Notes: generated by a model not told the origin, from the letters alone. 7,481 nt of DNA from JAZKFR01 sp040386295 (GCA_040386295.1 JAZKFR010000035.1:1-7481), one strand, 5' to 3'; positions 1 through 6,884 are shown, counted from the stretch's first letter. Numbers and translations are program-made.

Positions 1-23
1 TGAGAAAAATAGGTTCTAAGTTA

Positions 24-90
24 AAAAACAGCGCGCAAAGGCGGCAAAGTTCGACCCTGCCGCAATCCTCATCGGACTTGCGCTGTTTTT
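24..90. terminator. Branched stem-loop with A/T-tailed arms, possible bidirectional terminator
   Basis: Bases 24-34 (AAAAACAGCGC) pair perfectly with 80-90 (GCGCTGTTTTT). The 45-nt interior holds a second stem, 41-46 (GCGGCA) with 58-63 (TGCCGC). The GC-rich core followed by a T run in both orientations is the geometry of a bidirectional intrinsic terminator, but the loop is much larger than usual. It could end transcription entering from the left, act as a back-up for trhP read-through from the right, or be the 3' end of a small RNA. A TTCGACC string at 52-57 resembles a tRNA T-loop, but no tRNA fold surrounds it. No coding sequence is seen in 1-276. Confidence 0.4.
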
Positions 91-191
91 CCCGCCTAGT
101 TCAAACTTAGTGGCCAATTTTTCAAGAAAGTTCCACTCAATTGCTTTTAAATTCGACCTGATGATTTAAGCGCTGAATTTATTAAACCAAG

Positions 192-236
192 TTCGCTTGC
201 GCAAAAAAACTCAAGCTGAGCGCAGCGGCAAGCGAA
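192..236 (-). terminator. Candidate terminator of trhP
   Basis: Read on the minus strand downstream of the trhP stop, a small hairpin (GCTG-CGCT-CAGC, plus-strand 215-226) is followed 5 nt later by seven T residues (plus-strand A run 203-209). A 9-bp perfect pair, 192-200 (TTCGCTTGC) with 228-236 (GCAAGCGAA), encloses both. The inner stem is only 4 bp, so this is a weak intrinsic terminator at best. The outer stem would sequester the T run inside its loop, so the two folds may compete. Its position 40-85 nt past the stop fits a role in ending the trhP transcript. Confidence 0.35.
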
Positions 237-264
237 GCAAATGCACAGAGTCTGAGCTTCAAAC

Positions 265-288
265 CTAGACAAAGCGCTAGACAAAGCG
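265..288. repeat. Perfect 12-bp tandem duplication over the trhP stop codon
   Basis: CTAGACAAAGCG occurs twice back to back at 265-276 and 277-288. The unit is four codons long, so on the minus strand trhP ends Arg-Phe-Val-stop and the same frame reads Arg-Phe-Val-stop again immediately afterwards. The protein is unaffected unless the first TAG is read through. Confidence 0.9.
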
Positions 289-1599
289 CGCCAACATAGC
301 GCCCTGCTGCTCGGCAGGCAAAGGAATCCACACACGATGGCCGTTACCCGGTGCGACACTGATCGCTGCTCTGTCTTGGTTTTCCATACGGTCTAACAGC
401 ACGGTCTGGTTGCCCGAGGGGTGAATCACTTCGAGTCGATCACCGACTGAGAATCGATTCTTCACTTCGATTTCAGCCAAGCCACGCACCGCATCCCAGG
501 CCAGCACATCGCCGACGTACAAGCTGCGCCCCGACTCAGAGTGACCACGCAAATAGTTTTGCATTTCATGCTCGTGGTGACGTTGATAAAAACCGTCGGT
601 ATAGCCACGATTCGCCAAACCTTCCAATTCGCCCAACAAGCTCGGATTAAACGGACGACCAGCCGCTGCGTCATCAATCGCTCGCCGATAAACTTGCGCC
701 GTACGCGCGACGTAGTACGGCGACTTGGTGCGGCCTTCGATTTTGAGCGAGTTAACGCCGATCTCGAGCAAACGCTGCACATGCTCAACCGCGCGCAGGT
801 CTTTCGAATTCATGATGTAAGTCCCGTGCTCGTCTTCTTCAATCGGCATCAATTCGCCAGGACGTTGGCTCTCCTCAAGCAACCACACCTTGGCCGGCTG
901 CGTTGCTGCTGGTATCGCAGCACTGGCGATAGCGTGAACATCGCCCGCAGCATCTTCTTCACCCGCTTTCATTTTGTAATCCCAACGACAAGAGTTCGTG
1001 CAACTCCCTTGGTTCGGATCGCGCCGGTTGAAATAGCCGGAGAGTAGGCAACGGCCCGAATAGGCAATGCACAAAGCGCCGTGGATAAATACTTCCAGCT
1101 CCATATCAGGACACTCTTGACGAATCTCTGCCACTTCATCAAGCGATAATTCACGCGAGAGAATAATCCGCTCAATGCCGAGCTTTGCCCAAAAGCGTAC
1201 TGCTGCAAAATTAACCGTATTTGCCTGCACAGAAAGGTGGATCGGCATCTCCGGCCAGGTCTCGCGCACCAAATCAATCAGCCCTGGATCGGCCATGATC
1301 AGCGCGTCTGGTTTGAGCGCGACCACAGGTGCCATATCGGCCAGATAGGTACGCACTTTGCTGTTGTGCGGCAGGATATTGCTGACAACAAAAAACTGTT
1401 TACCCAGCGTATGCGCCTCACGGATGGCATTGCCCATCATCTCGAGTTGGCCAAAATCATTATTGCGGACGCGTAAGCTATAGCGCGGCTGGCCGGCATA
1501 AACCGCGTCGGCGCCAAAAGCAAACGCCGTGCGCATCATGGCTAGGGAACCTGCTGGGGCGAGCAGCTCAGGCGTTTTAAATTGAGGTGTGGTAGACAT
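277..1599 (-). CDS. trhP: tRNA uridine(34) 5-hydroxylation protein TrhP (peptidase U32 family, YegQ)
   Basis: This 440-residue protein belongs to the U32 'peptidase' family. Family members such as TrhP and RlhA act in RNA hydroxylation: TrhP with prephenate-dependent formation of 5-hydroxyuridine at tRNA wobble position 34, the precursor of cmo5U/mcmo5U. The N-terminus has ELLAPAGS (11-18) and GADAVYAG (29-36). The U32 signature spans about 169-188. Four cysteines, C177, C184, C200 and C204, have the spacing of the family's iron-sulfur ligands. The stretches DEHGTYIMNSKDLRA (256-270) and SLKIEGRTKS (284-293) match E. coli YegQ as I recall it, and the length is close to its roughly 453 residues. 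ATG at 1597-1599 starts just before the conserved N-terminus, but no clear Shine-Dalgarno precedes it. It is divergent from rng. Assignment to TrhP rather than another U32 paralogue rests on the C-terminal half matching YegQ. Confidence 0.93.
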   Translation of the reverse strand: MSTTPQFKTPELLAPAGSLAMMRTAFAFGADAVYAGQPRYSLRVRNNDFGQLEMMGNAIREAHTLGKQFFVVSNILPHNSKVRTYLADMAPVVALKPDALIMADPGLIDLVRETWPEMPIHLSVQANTVNFAAVRFWAKLGIERIILSRELSLDEVAEIRQECPDMELEVFIHGALCIAYSGRCLLSGYFNRRDPNQGSCTNSCRWDYKMKAGEEDAAGDVHAIASAAIPAATQPAKVWLLEESQRPGELMPIEEDEHGTYIMNSKDLRAVEHVQRLLEIGVNSLKIEGRTKSPYYVARTAQVYRRAIDDAAAGRPFNPSLLGELEGLANRGYTDGFYQRHHEHEMQNYLRGHSESGRSLYVGDVLAWDAVRGLAEIEVKNRFSVGDRLEVIHPSGNQTVLLDRMENQDRAAISVAPGNGHRVWIPLPAEQQGAMLARFV

Positions 1600-1652
1600 T
1601 GGGGAACCGTTAGAATGCAGGAAACCGCTAATTTTACGCGCTTTTTATGCTG

Positions 1653-1738
1653 TTGATAAATCAATCATGCTGCGCAAACGCGTCGCCAGCTGCCGCACAA
1701 AGCCGCCCGTGCGTAAGACGGCATGATCGATTTATCAA
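1653..1738. repeat. 18-bp near-perfect inverted repeat between trhP and rng
   Basis: Left arm TTGATAAATCAATCATGC (1653-1670) and the reverse complement of the right arm (1721-1738) differ at one position in 18. The arms are separated by 50 bp. The right arm ends 21 nt before the rng ATG and the left arm begins 53 nt upstream of the trhP ATG. Two readings are possible: paired operator sites controlling the divergent promoters, or a long stem in the 5' leader of rng (or, in reverse, of trhP). Each arm includes a TTGAT-type half site. No transcription-factor family is assigned, and no convincing -35/-10 pair was found on either side. Confidence 0.75.
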
Positions 1739-1759
1739 TCAATTTTGAGCCGCCGAACC

Positions 1760-3214
1760 ATGTCCGAAGAAATTTTGATCAATTTCTCGCCGCAAGAAAC
1801 CCGAGTCGCGGTGATGTTTGAAAGCAATGTGCAGGAACTGCATATCGAACGCAGCGGCAGTCGTGGCCTCGTCGGCAATTTATATTTAGGCCGGGTGTGC
1901 CGTGTCTTACCGGGCATGCAATCCGCGTTTATTGAAATAGGCTTAGAGCGCACCGCCTTTTTACACGTCGCCGACATCTGGCCAATACGACAAAACGGTG
2001 AAGCGAGCAAACCAATCGAACATATTTTGTTTGAAGGTCAATCTTTACTCGTCCAGGTCATCAAGGATCCGATGGGCAGCAAGGGCGCACGCCTATCAAC
2101 ACATATCTCCATCGCGGGTCGTATGTTGGTCTATCTGCCGCAAGATCGACATGTAGGCATCTCTCAGCGTATCGAGAACGAACTGGAGCGTGAGGCTCTG
2201 CGCGAAAAAATCACGCGTCTGCTCGCCGACGGCGAAGCAGGTGGATTTATTGTGCGCACCGTCGCAGAGCAGGCCAATGAAGCCAGCCTGGCAAGCGATA
2301 TTGAGTATTTACGCAAGGTTTGGCGCGACACGCAAAAGCAAGTAACAACGGCAGCGGCGCCAGCCCTGTTATACCAAGAGCTATCTCTAGCGCAGCGAGT
2401 GCTACGCGACCTTGTTAACCCAGAAACGACGCGCATCCACATCGACTCACGCGAAAATTTTAGCCAGCTCAGCGCCTTTGCCGCCGAGTACATGCCCAGC
2501 GTCTTACCCCTGCTCACGCACTACACAGGGGAGCGCCCTTTGTTCGATTTATACCGCGTGGAGGACGAAATTGAAAAAGCACTGGCGCGGCGCGTAGAGC
2601 TAAAGTCGGGGGGCTATTTGATCATCGACCAAACCGAGGCGATGACGACCATAGACGTCAATACGGGGGGCTTTGTCGGCGTGCGCAACTTCGATGAAAC
2701 CGTATTCAAAACCAATCTCGAAGCAGCACAAACGATTGCCCGTCAACTGCGCTTGCGCAATCTGGGTGGGATCATCATCACAGACTTTATCGACATGGAG
2801 AGCGACGCACACAAAAACGCCGTGCTCGCAGAATTAAACAAAGCGCTGTCCAGCGACCACACCAAATTATCGGTCAGCGGCTTCACCGCTTTAGGCTTGG
2901 TTGAGATGACCCGCAAGCGCACGCGCGAATCACTCGCGCACGTGCTGTGCCAAGAATGCCCAAATTGCCAAGGACGCGGAGAAATTAAAACCGCACGCAC
3001 GCTGTGCTACGAAATTTTGCGCGAACTGTTACGCGAGGCACGCCAATTTAACGCGCAAGAGTACCGAGTTCTGGCCAATCAAGCGGTGATTGATTTACTC
3101 CTCGACGAAGAATCGCAAGGACTCGCCATGCTGTCAGAATTCATCGGCAAGCCCATTTCACTTCAAGCCGAAACCAGCTACAGCCAAGAGCAATACGACA
3201 TTGTGCTGATGTAA
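1760..3214 (+). CDS. rng: Ribonuclease G (RNase E/G family)
   Basis: This cytoplasmic endoribonuclease family cuts single-stranded RNA, matures the 16S rRNA 5' end and takes part in mRNA decay. The protein has 484 residues, against about 489 for E. coli RNase G, so it lacks the long C-terminal scaffold of RNase E. It starts MSEEILINFSPQETRVA, typical of the family. An S1-like RNA-binding region follows (about 35-125; GNLYLGRVCRVLPGMQSAF). The 5'-sensor motif FIVRT includes R166 and T167. The catalytic aspartates are D299 (TIDVNTGGFVG) and D342 (ITDFIDM), 43 residues apart as in RNase E. The zinc-link motif is C400-P-N-C403. An in-frame TTG at 1745 would add five residues, but the ATG at 1760 matches the family start. 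No strong Shine-Dalgarno is visible. The gene converges on the MaoC-like gene 44 nt downstream, with no clear terminator between them. Confidence 0.96.
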   Translation: MSEEILINFSPQETRVAVMFESNVQELHIERSGSRGLVGNLYLGRVCRVLPGMQSAFIEIGLERTAFLHVADIWPIRQNGEASKPIEHILFEGQSLLVQVIKDPMGSKGARLSTHISIAGRMLVYLPQDRHVGISQRIENELEREALREKITRLLADGEAGGFIVRTVAEQANEASLASDIEYLRKVWRDTQKQVTTAAAPALLYQELSLAQRVLRDLVNPETTRIHIDSRENFSQLSAFAAEYMPSVLPLLTHYTGERPLFDLYRVEDEIEKALARRVELKSGGYLIIDQTEAMTTIDVNTGGFVGVRNFDETVFKTNLEAAQTIARQLRLRNLGGIIITDFIDMESDAHKNAVLAELNKALSSDHTKLSVSGFTALGLVEMTRKRTRESLAHVLCQECPNCQGRGEIKTARTLCYEILRELLREARQFNAQEYRVLANQAVIDLLLDEESQGLAMLSEFIGKPISLQAETSYSQEQYDIVLM

Positions 3215-3258
3215 GCACAACAACAGATCGTGCCGCCCAGCGTGCACATCAATCTGCC

Positions 3259-3702
3259 CTAATCGGCAATACGATCAGCCCGACTGGTGCAATACATAGT
3301 CGATTCGCCCTCAATCACGGTTTTGCCACTCACCGTACACAGCGCCTCGAGCACACAACGTTTCCGCTCGACTTGCAAGGATTGAATCGTCACGGTCGTC
3401 GTCACGGTGTCGCCAATACGTACCGGTGCCTTAAATTTTAAAGTCTGCCCTAGGTAAATCGTGCCGGGCCCTGGAAGCTTGTTCGCCAGCACAGCAGAAA
3501 TAAACGTCGCCGACAACATGCCATGCGCAATACGCCCACCGAACTGCGTTGTTTTAGCCCACTCCTCGTTCAAATGCACTGGATTCACGTCGGTAGAAAC
3601 ACCCGCAAACAAAACGATGTCCGCCTCAGTGACCGTTTTGGCAATCGACGCACTCATCCCCACTGCTAAATCTTCAATATCGTAGCCACCCACAGCATTC
3701 AT
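3259..3702 (-). CDS. MaoC-like (R)-specific enoyl-CoA hydratase/dehydratase
   Basis: This 147-residue single hot-dog-fold protein belongs to the MaoC/PhaJ hydratase-2 family, whose members hydrate trans-2-enoyl-CoA to (R)-3-hydroxyacyl-CoA. The motif FAGVSTDVNPVHLNEEWA (32-49) carries the catalytic pair D38 and H43, with N40 between them. GGRIAHGML (55-63) is the conserved second block. The residue before the catalytic aspartate is T37 where many members have glycine. Length is normal for the monodomain form. The ATG at 3700-3702 has a strong Shine-Dalgarno (GAGGAG, plus-strand 3709-3714) 6 nt upstream, which fixes the start. No phasin, PHA synthase or beta-oxidation gene is nearby, so PHA precursor supply (phaJ) cannot be claimed. 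The substrate is unknown. Confidence 0.88.
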   Translation of the reverse strand: MNAVGGYDIEDLAVGMSASIAKTVTEADIVLFAGVSTDVNPVHLNEEWAKTTQFGGRIAHGMLSATFISAVLANKLPGPGTIYLGQTLKFKAPVRIGDTVTTTVTIQSLQVERKRCVLEALCTVSGKTVIEGESTMYCTSRADRIAD

Positions 3703-3734
3703 CTACAACTCCTCTCTCCATGAAAAAATGATTT

Positions 3735-3763
3735 ATTAAACCCGCCATCGGCGTCAAAAACAA
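3735..3763 (-). promoter_or_regulatory. Candidate sigma70 promoter of the MaoC-like gene
   Basis: On the minus strand, TTGTTT (plus-strand 3758-3763) is separated by exactly 17 nt from TTTAAT (plus-strand 3735-3740). The -10 matches TATAAT at five of six positions and the -35 matches at three of six. Transcription would begin around 3728, giving a leader of about 25 nt that contains the GAGGAG ribosome binding site. Confidence 0.4.
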
Positions 3764-3876
3764 CGCACACATCAGAGCTCGCGCTATTGTCCACGCAGCA
3801 GCGAACACCAGTACTGCAGCGCTGTTTTACTTGCCTCTTCAGCTGCTGCATCATACACACCCTCAAAACCTCTATC

Positions 3877-3881
3877 AGGAG
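3877..3881 (+). promoter_or_regulatory. Ribosome binding site that sets the dienelactone hydrolase family start
   Basis: AGGAG lies 7 nt upstream of the ATG at 3889. The open frame extends back to a TTG at 3787, but that codon has no Shine-Dalgarno and would put 34 extra residues ahead of the signal peptide. The ATG is therefore preferred. Confidence 0.8.
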
Positions 3882-3888
3882 CCTTTGC

Positions 3889-4812
3889 ATGAGTACGAAT
3901 CATGGCGAAAATCACAGCATCAACGAACAGGGCAACACCAAGGAAAACGACTTTGACAGCCTACTCCCTGCCGTCGCGTTTAGCCGGCGTAGCTTCATCG
4001 TACACAGCCTGGGCGCGGGTTTTGCCTTGGCAGTCAGCCCGGTTATGGCACAAAGCACAATCAGCACCAGCAGCGCCGGACTACACGCCGGCGAAGTAAA
4101 AATCCCGACCAAGGATGGCGCCATGCCCGCCTATCGTGCGCAACCGGCTGAAGGTAAAAACTTTCCCGTCATCCTCGTGATTCAAGAAGTATTCGGCGTG
4201 CATGAACACATCAAGGATATTTGTCGTCGACTAGCCAAACTCGGCTACCTCGCCATCGCGCCAGAGCTTTACGCACGCCAGGGCGACCCACGGCAATATA
4301 GCAAGCTGCAAGAATTACTAGACAATTTGGTCGCCAAAATCCCGGATGCACAAGTTCTGGACGATTTAGATCGCTGTGTCGACTGGGCAAAAAGCCAAGG
4401 TGGCAACATAGACAAATTAGGCGTCACCGGTTTTTGCTGGGGCGGACGCATGACCTGGCTATACGCAGCACACAATCCTCGAGTCAAAGCCGGGGTCGCT
4501 TGGTACGGTCGTATCGTCGGCACAGTGAATCAACTGACGCCAAAGAATCCGATTGATGTTGCACAAAAGCTGAATGGGCCGGTACTCGGTCTGTATGGGG
4601 GGCTCGACCAAGGCATTCCGCTCGACTCAGTGGAACAAATGCGCAAAGCTTTAAACACAGGCGACAACCCAGCAAGTAAAGCGTCAAACATCCACGTTTA
4701 CCCAGAAGCACCCCATGCCTTCCACGCAGATTACCGCCCCAGTTACCGCAAAACCGAAGCGGAAGACGGCTGGAAACGTCTGCAATCCTGGTTCAAAGAG
4801 CACGGAGTCTAA
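3889..4812 (+). CDS. Tat-exported dienelactone hydrolase family protein
   Basis: This 307-residue alpha/beta hydrolase belongs to the dienelactone hydrolase (carboxymethylenebutenolidase) family. The N-terminus has a long polar region, then a twin-arginine motif SRRSFI (32-37), a hydrophobic stretch and a VMA|QS cleavage site after A54. It is therefore predicted to be exported folded to the periplasm. The mature part has the family's QEVFG block with E100, the nucleophile motif GFCWGG with C183, an acidic triad residue D240 (YGGLDQ) and a catalytic histidine H276 (PHAFH). The Cys-Asp-His triad is complete. Characterised cytoplasmic members open dienelactone to maleylacetate in chloroaromatic breakdown, but no such pathway genes are present and the substrate of the exported form is unknown. 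It is divergent from the MaoC-like gene, with a 186-bp gap, and is followed by a strong hairpin. Confidence 0.92.
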   Translation: MSTNHGENHSINEQGNTKENDFDSLLPAVAFSRRSFIVHSLGAGFALAVSPVMAQSTISTSSAGLHAGEVKIPTKDGAMPAYRAQPAEGKNFPVILVIQEVFGVHEHIKDICRRLAKLGYLAIAPELYARQGDPRQYSKLQELLDNLVAKIPDAQVLDDLDRCVDWAKSQGGNIDKLGVTGFCWGGRMTWLYAAHNPRVKAGVAWYGRIVGTVNQLTPKNPIDVAQKLNGPVLGLYGGLDQGIPLDSVEQMRKALNTGDNPASKASNIHVYPEAPHAFHADYRPSYRKTEAEDGWKRLQSWFKEHGV

Positions 4813-4849
4813 ACGCTCTATAAACCCTCTAAAATCTTGCGGCCATAAT

Positions 4850-4881
4850 CTTGCTCTTGCCGTCGTCACGGCAAGAGCAAG
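4850..4881 (+). terminator. 14-bp perfect hairpin between the dienelactone hydrolase family gene and mutL
   Basis: CTTGCTCTTGCCGT (4850-4863) pairs perfectly with 4868-4881 across a CGTC tetraloop. It starts 37 nt after the hydrolase stop and would fold very stably in the transcript. No T run follows on either strand, so it is not a textbook intrinsic terminator. It may instead protect the mRNA 3' end or work with another termination signal. The 8-mer AATCTTGC at 4833-4840 recurs at 4847-4854, overlapping the left arm. Confidence 0.55.
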
Positions 4882-4938
4882 GCGCTCAACAACGCGCGGA
4901 ACGAACAACTCTGAGACATAAAAACGAGCGTCACAGCT

Positions 4939-4944
4939 TATAAT
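4939..4944 (+). promoter_or_regulatory. Consensus -10 box TATAAT directly in front of mutL
   Basis: A perfect TATAAT sits 6 nt before the mutL ATG, so a sigma70 transcript would begin at about the A of the start codon. No good -35 hexamer is seen at 16-18 nt upstream (candidates such as GACATA at 4915-4920 are poor). No TG extension precedes the -10. No Shine-Dalgarno lies upstream of the ATG, which would fit a leaderless message. Confidence 0.45.
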
Positions 4945-4950
4945 CGCAGC

Positions 4951-6880
4951 ATGTCAGAGCCATCAAAAACCAGCAAAATCCAACTCCTGCCCGACCGCCT
5001 AATTAACCAAATTGCAGCCGGAGAAGTCGTCGAACGCCCCGCTTCTGTACTCAAAGAATTGCTAGAGAACGCCCTAGACGCAGGCAGTTCGGCAATTCAA
5101 ATCCAACTCGAAGAAGGCGGCGTCAAGCTTGTTCGCGTCAGCGATGACGGTTGTGGCATCGCCAAAAACGACCTTGCGCTAGCACTCACCCGCCACGCCA
5201 CCTCAAAGATCGCCTCGCTCGAAGACCTCGAACGCGTCAGCAGTCTTGGCTTTCGGGGCGAAGCGCTCGCTTCAATCGCCTCTGTCGCCCACCTGACGCT
5301 CACCAGCCGCACCCCAGATTCGGAACACGCATGGCGACTACAAAGTGCAGCAGAAGCCATGCCCGAACCCGCAGCCTTAAGCGCAGGCAGCGTCATAGAG
5401 ATACACGACCTCTACTACAACACTCCCGCCCGACGTAAATTTCTCAAATCCGCAGCAACCGAATTCGCACACTGTCTTAACGTAGTCAAACGTATCGCCC
5501 TGGCTTATCCGCAAGTCGCCTTCACGCTCACACACAATGGACGTGTCAGCATCAACCTGAGCCAAGGCAACGCACATCAGCGCGCAGCCGCCATCCTCGG
5601 CGACGATTTTTTAACGACAGCACAGCGCCTCGAGCCCCCCGCCATCGAGCAAATAGGCACGATGGACGACAGCCCAAGCCCCCAAATTCGTCTCGCTGGC
5701 TACTGCGTACTACCCACGCAAAGCAGCGCGCTGCGTCTGCGCAACGACGCGCAATACTGCTACGTCAATGGACGTTTCGTGCGCGACAAAATTTTCAGCC
5801 ACGCGATACGTCAAGCCTATCAAGACATACTGCACGGAAACCAGTACCCGGCCTGCTGCCTATTCCTTGAGATCAACCCAAGCTACGTCGACGTCAACGT
5901 CCATCCGGCCAAAACTGAAGTACGTTTTCGCGACAGCAGCGCCGTGCACCAATACATTTATCACGCGCTTCAGCGCGCCTTGTCCAAACCATCAGGTCAC
6001 TCTGAACCGACAAAGTTATTTGACCGCCTCCAGCAGGGGAACGCAAACTCAGCCACGACAGAAGCACGCGCAGAGCAGAAACCCCTCTATTCCTGGCAAA
6101 CTGACAAAGCAGCAACACAGTGGGCACCCCGGCAAAGCGCTTTCGTACTGAACGAACCCGCGACACAAGCCTATTTAAACTTCAACGCAAACACACAAAG
6201 CACGGCACAAAACACCCCGCAGAAAACGTATGGCAGCAACTTAAACACGGCTGCCATCACAAGCACTGAAGACGAGATCATCCCGCCACTGGGCTACGCA
6301 CTAGCGCAGCTACACGCCATCTACATCCTGGCGCAAAACGCCCAAGGTTTGATCATCGTCGACATGCACGCAGCGCATGAACGCATCCTCTACGAAAAGC
6401 TCAAAACAGCCTACGACGCACAAACGATAGCAACACAAGCACTACTCATTGCCACTCCCTTCAGCGCCGACGCTCTCGATCTAGCGACCGCAGAAGAACA
6501 CCGGGACGCCCTAAATCAACTGGGCTTCGACCTAGCAGCCGTCGGACCGACACAACTTGCAGTACGCAGCATCCCCGCAGCACTCAATGCGGCTAACCCG
6601 GTCGAACTGGCACGCACACTACTCAACGAACTGCGCGAACACAGCGTGAGCCAACTACTAAGCACGCGCCGTAACGAATTACTCGCCAGCATGGCCTGCC
6701 ACGGAGCTGTGCGCGCCAGACGTCAGCTAACGCTCAGCGAAATGAATGCCCTACTTAGGGAAATGGAAAAAACAGAACGCGCCGATCAATGCAATCACGG
6801 CCGCCCCACGTGGACGCAAGTCTCCATCGCCGAACTAGACAAACTCTTTCTGCGNNNNNNNNNNTCTGCGTGGGCGGTAA
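4951..6880 (+). CDS. mutL: DNA mismatch repair protein MutL (interrupted near its end by an assembly gap)
   Basis: MutL links mismatch recognition by MutS to strand incision. The N-terminal GHKL ATPase shows KELLENALDAG (E36, N40), DDGCGI (65-70), the ATP-lid region TRHATSKI (80-87) and GFRGEAL (100-106). After an Ala/Gln/Thr-rich linker (about 345-435) comes the C-terminal dimerisation domain. It contains DMHAAHERILYE (471-482), which fits the endonuclease pattern DQHA(X)2E(X)4E with Met for Gln, plus ACHGA (582-586) and CNHGRPTW (614-621). Endonuclease-type MutL is therefore likely. Ten Ns at 6855-6864 follow LDKLFL. As printed, the frame is broken and runs on to 6888. Merging the flanking TCTGCG copies gives an ending Leu-Phe-Leu-Arg-Gly-Arg with TAA at 6878-6880 and a 637-residue protein, a normal MutL end. 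ATG 4951 directly precedes the conserved N-terminus (KIQLLPDRLINQIAAGEV). Confidence 0.97.
6855..6864. other. Ten-N assembly gap that appears false
   Basis: TCTGCG occurs immediately left (6849-6854) and immediately right (6865-6870) of the Ns. This is what results when two contigs with a short unmerged overlap are scaffolded with a fixed-length gap. Deleting the Ns and one copy restores the MutL frame and its expected C-terminus. Confidence 0.85.
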
Positions 6881-6884
6881 AACA

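Noticed and set aside
52..63. tRNA T-loop-like TTCGACC string
   Set aside because: The five bases on each side do not pair as a T stem, and there is no anticodon arm, D arm or acceptor stem around it.
177..188. ATTTATTAAACC shared with 3731-3742
   Set aside because: A 12-nt AT-rich match in unrelated contexts is too little to call a repeat.
541..1047. 168-codon plus-strand ORF within trhP
   Set aside because: It is antisense to the well-supported trhP frame and has no recognisable domain or ribosome binding site, so it is a shadow ORF.
1653..1664. FNR/ANR-like box TTGAT-AA-ATCAA in the left inverted-repeat arm
   Set aside because: The half sites are separated by 2 nt, while the FNR/ANR consensus needs 4. 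The right arm does not keep the full palindrome.
2164..2517. 117-codon minus-strand ORF inside rng
   Set aside because: It lies opposite conserved RNase G codons. Its Ser/Arg-rich low-complexity translation is typical of an antisense shadow.
3215..3258. Terminator between convergent rng and the MaoC-like gene
   Set aside because: Only short, gapped pairings (CAGAT with ATCTG, GTGC with GCAC) and no T run are present on either strand.
3795..3849. 8-bp inverted repeat GCAGCAGC/GCTGCTGC upstream of the hydrolase gene
   Set aside because: The arms are short, 39 nt apart and of low complexity, so chance is a sufficient explanation.
3787..3888. TTG-initiated extension adding 34 residues to the dienelactone hydrolase family protein
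   Set aside because: There is no ribosome binding site at 3787. AGGAG lies 7 nt before the ATG at 3889, and the extension would bury the Tat signal.
4715..4921. Small ORF spanning the end of the hydrolase gene and the hairpin
   Set aside because: Most of it overlaps conserved hydrolase codons in another frame, and the rest is the hairpin stem. There is no start signal.
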